Shown piece by piece: positions 1 through 8,541 of a stretch of DNA of 64,000 bases. Every line of letters begins with the position of its first letter. The stretch's first letter is position 1. The DNA is taken from contig NC_081415.1 in the NCBI RefSeq assembly GCF_030272615.1, positions 368,967,667 through 369,031,666 of the forward strand, read 5' to 3'. The position numbers and the translations under genes were made by a program. The notes under the pieces were generated by a model. That model was not told the origin of the DNA, searched no databases, and saw only the letters and a list, made by a program, of their open reading frames with translations. The stretch is from Cryptomeria japonica (taxonomy: Eukaryota > Streptophyta > Pinopsida > Cupressales > Cupressaceae).

Positions 1-612
1 CATTAACATATAATGGGTTGGCATATTCTTTTCAGCATCCTCTCCAAAAATCTGGCATAATGCCCAATACATACACTTAGCTCTCAAAGTGAATAGGTTG
101 AGAGAGAATGGTTCCATTGTGCTGGGGCCTACACCTGTTAACCCCCCTATCTTTACAAAGAATTCTTTGAATGGGCCACTTCTAAGATGATCCCTTTGTG
201 TGTTGTAAACCTGGGCTAATGACTCAAAGTCAATAGGTTCTAACAAATTGGAGGACTCACTGAGTTTAAACACTTTCCTGAATTCATCTTCATTTATCTC
301 AATCAAGACTGATCCCTTTATGTTCCTGATGCATCTTGCCACAGAGTCATAATTCTGTGCAATCAAGGCTAACAAATCTACATCCATAAAAACACCTAGG
401 ACCACAAGCTTTCCTACATCCTACTCCCATATGCCATTCAAAGGAGCTGGGGAATTCCTCTGCCCAAAACTGACTTTAAAGAGTCCTAAGCCTGACAATC
501 CTATTTTAGGGTTCCTCAACCAATTACCCTTATCATAAAGGCCATCTCCAATTTTTAGACAAGGGTTCTTAGGTACTAGCTCTTTGGCCTTAGCCCCAGC
601 ATTGGTGGACAT
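1..612 (-). pseudogene. Unknown retroelement-like protein, partial, one in-frame stop
   Basis: Reading the minus strand from the ATG at 612 gives one frame open to the window edge (204 codons), except for a TAG at 423-421. The first part has a basic start (STNAGAKAKELVPKN) and the stretch GLSGLGLFKVSFGQ. After the stop the same frame continues with DVDLLALIAQNYDSVARC, an acidic EINEDEF segment, and KEFFVKIGGLTGVGPST before running off at base 1. The protein-like composition on both sides of the stop suggests one gene with a single nonsense change. I recognise no catalytic motif or named domain. Its setting, downstream of an LTR-like module array and next to copia 1, suggests a retroelement accessory or gag-type protein; that is inference. 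The part beyond the edge is not visible. Confidence 0.5.
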
Positions 613-862
613 GGTTAATTGCTCTAAAAAATCATCACAGATATTTCAATCCCGGTAATTCACTTTCCCTGTAAATTCTCTTGTGGGTGCCATTCTGGTC
701 AAACAATTATACCACTAGAAGCTAGCATAGACCTCTAATGAAGTAATTCACACAGCAGTATTTGAGAACAAACCAAGAGTTATCAAGAAAAGCACAAGAA
801 ACCTGATTATTCACCTAAAGAAAATCGCTTTGCAACAAACTTTGATGAAATAATACTTAGCA

Positions 863-2780
863 ATGAAGTTGATGCGAACTGAAAAGGGCAAGTTGGCATT
901 TAAGTTTTTAGAAATTAACTCCGCATGCTTTGGCTTTCTTTCCAAAATTAAATTTGCCAAATCAAATTCAAAACTGGGTCCAATGGGTCAATATTTCTCT
1001 AAGTCTTTCCTCTATTTCACTCTTTCGCTACTTCGTAGAACATAAAACCCATGCTCTTTTCTTTCGCGAAACAATGCTGGCCATTGGATCTCGAGAACTT
1101 ACATTGCCTTTATCTCCGTTTAATCTCTTTGCTTAAGTGTCGTGCCCTACCTCCTTTTTGCCACTTCGCGGAGTTTAACAATCATGCACTTTTCCTTCGC
1201 GAGGCTGCACCAAGCATTAGATCAAACTCAAATCACCCAGCCTTTAACTCCAATCGGGACCGTTAATCCTTTTAACTAACCGCGCCTCATCTTGACGGCT
1301 AACAGTTTTCACCATTTCACTGAGGTTAAGCTGTGGGCATCTTCGGGTCACGAAACAACGAGAAGCGTTGGATCAATCTTGAGATGAATGCCTTTTAAGT
1401 GGGCCCTTTATCCGGGAATTACTTACCCCACTTGTTATCCGATTAATAAATGCCACATGGTAGTCAACCATTAGCCCTGGAAACTCCTTTTGGTTCCACC
1501 CTTAATCCACCACGTGTTCCCTTTTACTATTCCCACATAACTGCTGGTTACACCTAGGCGAGCCCTCAACCACTTTTTTAAACCACATGTCACGTCACTC
1601 CTCCATGTGATTTCCACCTGTCTTTCGCGACTTCGCAAACATTATTCTTCGTTTGGCTTGCAGCCACGAAACCATGAGAACCGTTAAATCAAAATAGACC
1701 TGATCTGCTTTTAACTTCATACCATGCCTATCCCTTGGGCCCATCGGCCTTTTCACTACTTCGTAATGACTAACTTGCTAGCATCTTATCTTCGCAAATT
1801 CACACGAGCCGTTAGATCTCAAGAACTTCCTCGTTGTTTACTCTTTTTATGACAACCTTGCCCGGACCCATTGCATACCGCCAACTCAGTGGCTTGTCAC
1901 CGCCATGTCATCACCAACTAGGGTTACCACATTTACTACCACTCTTAGCGGGACCCCCCACCTTTTCGCTATTTCACTGAAGGTATAGCTCGTGCATCTC
2001 CCGGCCATGAAACAACGAGAAGCCATTGATCTTTTTCCAAGCTCTACAAAAAGCGACAGCTGTTATGCCACGTCACTCCTCCGTGTGATTTCCACCTATC
2101 TTTCACAACTTCACGAACATTATTCTTTGTTTGTCTTGCAGCCACGAAACCACGAGAACCGTTAGATCAAAACAGACCTAATCTGCTTTTAACTTTATGC
2201 CATTCCTGTCCCTTGGACCCATCGGCCTTTTCGCTACTTCGCAATGACTAACTTGCTAGCATCTTATCTTCGCGAATTCACGCGAGCCATTAGATCTCAA
2301 GAACTTTTTACTCTTTTTATGATAACCTTGCTCAGACCCACTGCATACCACCAACTCAGTGCCTTGTCACCGCCATGTCATCACTAACTGGGGTTACCAC
2401 ATTTACTACCACTCTTAGTGGGACCCTCCACCTTTTCGCTATTTCATTGAAGATATAGCTCGTGCATCTCCCGGCCATGAAACAACAAGAAGCCATTGAT
2501 CTTTTTCCAACCCGATCATTCTTTAACCAAAGAAGACCGCTTATCTCTGGGACCCACCAAACCCTTTCGCCACTTTGCGAAGGTTAAAATACATTCAGCT
2601 TGATCTCACGAAACCACGCTGTCTGTTCGATCAGATGGAACTTGATCGGTGTTTAGCTTTGGTCCAAACCTATATGCCGGGTCCACCTTCGCCTTTCGCT
2701 ACTTCACGGAAACTAAGTTTCGAGCACTTTTTGGTCACGAATCAACGCAGGCCGTCAGATCAACAGAAAATCACATGATA
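863..2780 (+). repeat. Array of short GC-rich modules (TTTCGC / CACGAAAC types)
   Basis: Two short modules recur through about 1.9 kb. Module A resembles TTTCGCTACTTCGCGA and is seen near 1022, 1154, 1622, 1750, 1966, 2099, 2230, 2432, 2570 and 2694. Module B resembles CACGAAACNACGAGANCCGTT followed by GATC and occurs soon after most A copies. The same two modules recur in the 4.4-kb LTRs at about 49260-49500 and 57300-57600. The array is therefore probably part of a related, diverged LTR lying upstream of the minus-strand ORF at 1-612. No long ORF here looks real. Bases 613-862 hold nothing I recognise. Confidence 0.7.
1591..2510 (+). repeat. Tandem duplication, about 450-bp units
   Basis: Bases 1591-2040 and 2069-2510 align from CACGTCACTCCTCC to GCCATTGATCTTTTTCCAA with scattered substitutions and small indels, at an offset of 478 falling to 470. 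A 28-bp unrelated spacer separates the copies. The duplication lies inside the module array. Confidence 0.85.
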
Positions 2781-2789
2781 CTTATAAGG
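2779..2789 (+). promoter_or_regulatory. Possible TATA box after the module array
   Basis: The sequence TACTTATAAGG sits just past the last module. An LTR-type TATA box would read like this, but no transcript start or matching LTR end is visible, and the neighbouring ORF is on the other strand. Confidence 0.2.
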
Positions 2790-2940
2790 CCCGACGGACA
2801 TTAAAAAAGGTAGATTAAAAGCGAACAAGAATAAAATATTTAAAGGGACCGCCTAGGTAAATGACAAGGGGAGAACACTTTTATGATAAATGGACCCATC
2901 GCGTAAGTGAATAGTACAGTAACGCCAAATTAGAAACCAA

Positions 2941-3222
2941 AAGGGCTTTTCTCAAGTATTATGTTTTTTTATATCGATGATAATTATTACTTTTTTTATA
3001 TAAAAATGGTCATCGTCGAAATTACAACGAATACCAAGCTTTCGATCGACGACTTCTTTGACCGTCGGCAGAGTCCATTGGATTGTGGAATTTCTGACGG
3101 GCATGGCATCGTCAACCAATCCAACGCTGAGTTTTTGATGGTGGATTTTGTCAACACTCCGACGAAAATTCATCAAAAATCCGACAAACGGCCGTCGGAA
3201 ATCAGCTCCAAATGTACTAGTG
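2941..3222 (-). mobile_element. CACTA-like transposon end (partial)
   Basis: On the minus strand the block begins CACTAGTACATTTGG at base 3222. It then has several copies of a CCGACGG/CCGTCGG-type motif (TTTCCGACGGCCG, TTCGTCGGAG, TGCCGACGG), as in the subterminal repeats of plant CACTA (En/Spm) elements. It starts exactly where copia 1's 3' LTR stops matching its relative at 60899. The opposite CACTA end and a 3-bp target duplication were not found, so the left limit is approximate. The overlapping ORFs in this block are not convincing. Confidence 0.45.
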
Positions 3223-3264
3223 ATATAACAAATCATTAATGCAATCTTCATGCAAATGCCAACA

Positions 3265-3290
3265 ATCTCCCCCTTTGGCATTGATGGCAA
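3265..3290 (-). other. Polypurine tract and adjoining palindrome of copia 1
   Basis: On the minus strand an imperfect palindrome (TTGCCATCAATGCCAA, 3290-3275) runs into AAGGGGGAGAT, directly followed by the LTR start TGTTGGCATTTGC. This is the usual place and composition of the plus-strand primer. A second palindrome-plus-purine copy lies at 3478-3452. Confidence 0.8.
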
Positions 3291-3626
3291 TACAAATATC
3301 AATACCATTGATTGTTGTGATTGTGAATAGGAATCATGGTTTACACTTTACCATGTACTCTCCTTGTCTTCAGCTTGTCTTCAGTTACTAGTTGGCTATA
3401 CATCTTGCCTTTGTCAATCATACAATTTTGCTCACAATAATCACATAGTTCGTCTCCCCCTTTGACAACAATGTCAAAGTGAAAGTAAAACATGCAATGT
3501 AAAACTTCACTGTGCAGCATCAACAACATGCAACTTGATTCCCCTTGTGGAATAACTCCACTTCTACACCAATCCTGCTATAAAATTCTGCAAGTAGCTC
3601 TGGGACTGATGTAATCTACATCATGC
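3291..3626 (-). other. 3' spacer of copia 1 between RNase H and polypurine tract
   Basis: This non-coding stretch follows the RNase H stop. It contains an extra copy of the polypurine block (minus strand TTTGACATTGTTGTCAAAGG then GGGAGA, 3478-3452). The short ORF at 3341-3529 has no retroelement motif and is probably chance. Confidence 0.6.
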
Positions 3627-5205
3627 TCAATTTACCTCTTGAAGGGGTACAACCCCTAGCTGACTTCTAAGATACTCAAAAGTAGTCTTAGGCAGAGGTT
3701 TAGTAAATATATTTACAAGATTCTCCTTAGTAGAAACATGCTCTAAGATCACATCTTTACTCTGCACTTTTTCCCTCAAGAAATGATACTTCAATTCAAT
3801 GCGCTTGGTTTGTGCATGCAAGACAGGGTTCTTTGAAATATTTATGGCATTGGTATTGTCACATAAGATCTTTACAGGTTCTGTAAACTTCATCTTAAAA
3901 CCTTCCAAAATGTGCCTCATCTAGATAGCCTGGGTACAATTCATATAAGTTGCAACATACTCAGCTTCAGCAGTAGACTGTGAAATACAACTCTTCTTCT
4001 TGCTAATCCATGAAACAAGTCTTCCTCCCAGAAAGAATTCTCCACCGGTTGTGCTTTTCTGGTCATCAACATTACCTACCCAATCTGCATCTGTGTACAC
4101 CTTCAAATCAAATTTTCCTTCATATGGATACCATAATCCATAGTCAATAGTACCTTCCAAATATCTGAAAATCCTCTTGGTTTCTATCAAATGTGTTTCC
4201 TTCGGATTCTTCTAAAATCTTGCAACTAGACCAACTGCATGAGCTATACCTGGTCTTCTATGAATAACATAGTGTAATTTTCCAATCATTGACCTATACT
4301 CTTTCTCATCAATAGATGTGGCCTCATCTTCCTTAGATAACTTACAACTTGTAACCATTGGTGTCCCAACTGGTTTATAGTCACTCATACCAAATGTCTT
4401 TAATACCTCCTTCACATACTTAGACTATGTGATGAAAATGCCACTCTTCATTTGTTGTATTTGCAAACCTATGAAAATTTTTATCTCTCCCACTAGAGAC
4501 ATTTCAAACTCACTTTTCATTTAATTTGCAAAGTCATTTCTCATGTGATCATTTCCTCCAAATATGATATCATCTACAAACACTTCACTAACCAGTATTT
4601 TAACTCCTTCAGATTTGAGATATATGTTGTTGTCTTCACTAGTTCTCTAAAATCCTATCTTCATTAGGTGTGAATAAATCCTTTCATACCATGCTCTCTA
4701 TGCTTGGTTTAATCCATATAGTGCCTTGTTCAACTTACATACCATGTCCTTCTTGTCAGTAAAAGCATAACCATCTGGTTGCTCAATGTATACTTCTTCT
4801 TCTAGTATTCCATTCAAAAATGTAGATCTCACATCCATCTAATATACTTTGAATCCTTTATGAGCTACAAAAGCCAGTAAAGTTCTGACACCTTCCAGTC
4901 TGGCCACTGGTGCAAAAGTCTCACCATAATCTTCTCCTTCTTCTTGTGCATAACCTTTTCAAACCAATCTATCTTTGTTGCGAACTACAACGCCATCTTC
5001 ATTCAATTTGTTCCTAAAAACCCACTTAGTGCCTATCACATTTTATTTATCGGTTGGGCTACTAGAGTCCATGTGTTGATCTTCTCAAATTTTTCAAGCT
5101 CCTCCTCCATAGCTTTAACCCAATGATCATCACCAAATGCTTCCTTAGCAGTTCTAGGCTCAATAGTGGAGATCATGCAAAAATTATCTCTGATTCTTCT
5201 TCTGG
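3627..5205 (-). pseudogene. Copia 1 reverse transcriptase and RNase H
   Basis: In one minus-strand frame, broken by stops, the copia reverse transcriptase landmarks appear in order: [62 protein letters not shown] and the active-site box FVDDIIFGGND. After these come SKYVKEVLKTFGMSDYKPVG and the RNase H region with YTDADWVGNVDDQKSTTGG and SQSTAEAEYVA. The last ORF ends LRSQLGVVPLQEVN at 3627. Most stops fit CAA or CAG changed to TAA or TAG (for example after FKVY, IGF and FIT). The FVDD aspartates are kept, so it was once a functional enzyme that decayed by point mutation. Confidence 0.92.
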
Positions 5206-6294
5206 TTAGCACTCCAGCATCTTATCTCCAATAATTTGTTTAGGATTGTGATTGAGTCTCACATACCTCGGAATAACACGATCATTATCTTTGGGTTCAT
5301 CTTCATTATCATCATCTTCTTCTAAATCCACCTGTTTCGGTTGAACTAGTACATCAATAATCTCTTTACTGGTTTCAAGTTTCACAGGTTTTGGTTCCAA
5401 AAACAAAATGCAAGGGTCTTCATCCTTTTTCTCTATATTGGTTTCCCCTAAGACTTCAGGATACTCATCCACTCAAACATCAACACTCTCTATGATTCTT
5501 TGTGTCTGGTTGTTAAAACACTTGTAGGCCTTACTCTTGGTGGAATAACCAAGAAATATACCTTCATCACTTTTAGCCTCAAATTTGCTAATATAGTCAC
5601 CTCTCTTAATAAAATGTTTGCTACCAAATATTGTGAAATAACCAACATTAGGTGATCTACCATACCAGTATTCATAAGGAGTCTTGTCCTTACCTCTTTT
5701 TACCAAAATAGTGTTCATTGTATAGACAGTTGTGCTGACAGCTTCTCTCCAAAAGGTTTTTGCTACACCTCCTTGTATCAACATCATCCTAGCAACTTCA
5801 ACAACTGACCGGTTGTTTCTCTCTGCAATACCATTCTATTGTGGTGTCCTCAATATAGAAAGTTTGCATTTGATACTATTCTCTTCACAATATCTAGTGA
5901 ATTCCTCAAAAGTGAATTCTCCGCCTTGATCTGTCCTCAGACACTTTATCTTCTTTCCACTCTCCTTTTCAACTAAGGCCCTAAATGCCTTGAACTTACC
6001 AAATGCCTCTTTTTTATCCTTCAAGAATGTGACCCACATCATCCTTGAGCAATCATCAGTGAAGATCATGAAATATCTATCACCTTGAATACTTTTAGTC
6101 ATTATTGGTCCACATAGGTTTGTATGAACCAAATCTAACAAATGCTCTACTAAAAAAGACTTGCTATTGAAAGTTGAGGATGTCATCTTTCCCAAATGAC
6201 ATTCCTTACATAGAGAATTAACCAGTTTTTCCAATTGAGGCAAACCTCTCACTGTCTTTGACTTACTCACTTTAACAATGTTATCAAAATTCAA
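5206..6294 (-). pseudogene. Copia 1 integrase
   Basis: Three collinear ORF pieces share one frame. The segment at 6294-5836 carries the pre-integrase end (LCKECHLGKMTSSTF) and the core start (LVHTNLCGPIMTKS, FTDDCSRMMWVTFL, LRTDQGGEFTFEEF). The segment at 5787-5473 continues with WREAVSTTVYTMNTILVKRG, KTPYEYWYGRSPNVGYFTIF and the SDEGIFLGYS box. The segment at 5472-5206 is the acidic linker before reverse transcriptase. The first two catalytic Asp positions are visible. The region at 5835-5788 contains the ERNNRSVVEVAR stretch, broken by a stop. It is out of frame with the protease at 6710, so a frameshift lies between 6294 and 6492. Confidence 0.9.
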
Positions 6295-6491
6295 ATGACA
6301 AAATCTCTTATGCCAAAGCCAACTTTAATATACTTTAGCAATTAAACAATTGCTAACTTTAGGATTCAAGTGAAACAAGTTACCTTTAGTCTGCTTGTCG
6401 ACTGCAGTCAATTCACCTTTGCTCCCATAGCTTTTGCGCATGTCATTTTTAAACTCCAATGGATATCCTTTGTCATTGAGTTAGGCAACAC

Positions 6492-6710
6492 TCAATAGAT
6501 TTGCTTTAGACCTTCAACCCAATAGACGTCATCTACACTGCTCTTTCCATTAAGAGAAATAGTTCCCTTACCTTTAACCATGTAGGGTGAGTCATTACCA
6601 AATCTTACAACTCTGCCATCAAATTCCTTCAAAGAAATAAATTTACTCCGGTCATTGATCATGTGATGTGAACAACCACTATCAATGATCCAATCATCAG
6701 AATTATCCAT
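6492..6710 (-). pseudogene. Copia 1 aspartic protease
   Basis: The ORF begins MDNSDDWIIDSGCSHHM, the copia protease signature with the catalytic DSG triad intact. It continues with GKGTISLNGKSSVDDVYWVE, the usual flap-side region, and stops early at 6492 before the GAG-pre-integrase region. It is in frame with gag upstream but separated from it by stop codons at about 6729 and 6713. Confidence 0.88.
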
Positions 6711-6728
6711 TCATGAAACTAAAGCTTT

Positions 6729-7733
6729 CTAATCAGGTCTTTCTTCTTTAATGGCTACTAACACAATGTCTTCATTAGCATCACCATTAGATTCCTCATC
6801 AGTGATACCACCATCAACTACAATAAGACAATCTCTCTTTCCTTTTCCCATGTGCTTCCTGAACTTGTCTTGCTTGTGCTCATTATCACTATTAGTACAA
6901 TTAGCAACTATGTGTCCAATCTTGTTGCATACAAAACATTTCAAAGGTAATTTACCTCTATATTTGCTGATACCTTTGGGAAGCTGCTTGGCCAACAATG
7001 CTTCAAGCTCAACTAAATTGTCTTCATCATCAACTTCACTGCTGGATCTAGATTCATAACTATGTCTGACATCTCTACTTTTTCTCATAGATGGGTTAGA
7101 AACATAAGCTCTAAATGTTGATTCAGATTTCTGAATACGTCCATCATAACCATTTAATTCAAAAGCAGTAATCTTACCAATGATGGAGTCAAGGGTTACC
7201 TTGGTTTTGTCAATAGATTTCAACTCCTGAATGGCTGCAACTCGGATAGCGTAGACCGGTAGCAGGGTTCTCAATACCTTACTAACCACTGTGGCATCAT
7301 CCATTTTACCAACAGCACTCTTAATTTCACCAACTATCTCTTTTATCCTCGGACCATACTATTGGATATTGTCACCTCTAGCCATCTGCATGTCATCAAA
7401 CTTCCCTCTTAGACTCTCTTCCTTGGAAATATTCACATGTTCATCACCGCTATAAATCTCTTCAAGTTTATTCTATACCTCATGTGTAGTCTCCAGACCA
7501 TGATCATCAACATATTCAGCATCACATTAAGAACTGATAATAGCCTCCAGTGCTTGATTGTTTTCTTGTTGCTCTATCTTCTTATCATCAGTTATAATCC
7601 TAGTAGGTGCAACATATTGAGTACTAACATGTTCCCAGTATTGATTTCCAAGACTCTTGATATAAATTATCATTATGTCACTCCACATCCTATAGTTCTC
7701 TCTATTAAACTTCGGACCTTCCTTCTTCATCAT
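6729..7733 (-). pseudogene. Copia 1 gag with CCHC zinc knuckle
   Basis: From the ATG at 7733 the frame opens with KFNRENYRMWSDIMIIYIKS, typical of copia gag (the 'F.g.NY..W...M' start). It hits a stop at 7527, continues in the same frame with VWNKLEEIY-like and FDDMQMARGDNIQ-like segments and further TAG stops, and reopens at 7304. The open segment holds a UBN2-type core (VVSKVLRTLLPVYAIRVAAI), an acidic linker and the zinc knuckle CFVCNKIGHIVANC with all four ligands. The protein would package element RNA in virus-like particles. Confidence 0.88.
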
Positions 7734-7789
7734 GATCTACAAGATTTTTTCCTCAAGTTGTTAGGATTAGACCTTAGATGGCCTAAGAT

Positions 7790-7801
7790 GCTCTGATACC
7801 A
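7790..7801 (-). other. Primer binding site of copia 1
   Basis: The minus-strand sequence TGGTATCAGAGC lies 2 bp inside the 5' LTR end. It matches the complement of the 3' end of plant initiator methionine tRNA, the usual copia primer. Confidence 0.9.
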
Positions 7802-7803
7802 AT

Positions 7804-8541
7804 TGATGGTATGATGAAAGAATAAGGATCCGGTCAACTATCGAGAGAGGGGGTGAATTAATAGATAGAAAAACTGATAAAACTTCACCAATCTCAAAAT
7901 AAATCTCTCAAAGTAAACTTAGAACTATCAATGCAATATATCTATCAAGATTAAAACTGTCAAGATAAACCAGTTGACTATTACAACAAATAACAATAAT
8001 CAACTTGTAACTTACAAACATCCAAATACTTTTGCTGATATAAGTAAAACTTCATATTGTTGTCGATTATTATGACTTATCAAAGTGGATTAAGTAGTTA
8101 AGAAAATCAACCCTAAAAACATAACCACAAAAAAAATTCACCACTTGACACAATATTTTTGGCGTGGAAACCCAAATGGGAAAAACCACTGTGAGATGAG
8201 ACTCGCAAGATAACTATCTAAACTCTTCTGAAGTTCGCCCTGTTAGGAGCCAAGCCTTTTAAAGCTTTTACAAAAAGTCATGTTAAGAACTAATCCTGTT
8301 AGGGACCACCCAGTTAAGGGATTGACTATAATGACTTGTTAGAAGCAATACCCTGTGAGGAGTAACCTTTGTAAAGGATTTAGAATCCAAGCTAATGGAT
8401 CACCTTGTTAGAGGATTTGAATAACACCAAGCTTGTTAGAGCTTACCCGGTTAGGGGATTTAACTATTGTAATTGTTAGAAAACAATAGGAGTTTGGTGA
8501 TCTGTTTGAATATCACTTCACTTACTTGTTCAGATCTTTTT
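7804..8541 (-). repeat. Copia 1 5' LTR, truncated
   Basis: This aligns over its whole length, in reverse complement, with about 63090-63849. It contains the usual GAGAGGGGGTGAAT near its internal end and GTTTCCATTTGGG-type sequence further out. About nine degenerate copies of a TGTTAGRGGA-type motif occur between 8230 and 8480. The outer part of the LTR is missing, replaced at 8542 by TGTGAGGCCCCACC. Confidence 0.85.

Larger units (their letters stand above)
3223..8541 (-). mobile_element. Ty1/copia element 'copia 1', degraded, with partial LTRs
   Basis: Minus-strand order is LTR, primer site, gag, protease, integrase, reverse transcriptase, RNase H, polypurine tract, LTR start. This PR-IN-RT-RH order defines Ty1/copia. 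The 5' LTR occupies 7804-8541 and is cut off at its outer end by unrelated sequence. The 3' LTR keeps only its first 42 bp (3264-3223) before the CACTA-like insertion. Several nonsense codons and at least two frame changes make it inactive. Its LTR is the same family as the outer parts of the insertion at 60899-63849, including the terminal ATACCATCA and the TGTTGGCATTTGC start. Confidence 0.92.

Noticed and set aside
863-1266. Overlapping plus-strand ORFs over the module array
   Set aside because: They overlap in different frames and follow the repeat modules; the array looks non-coding.
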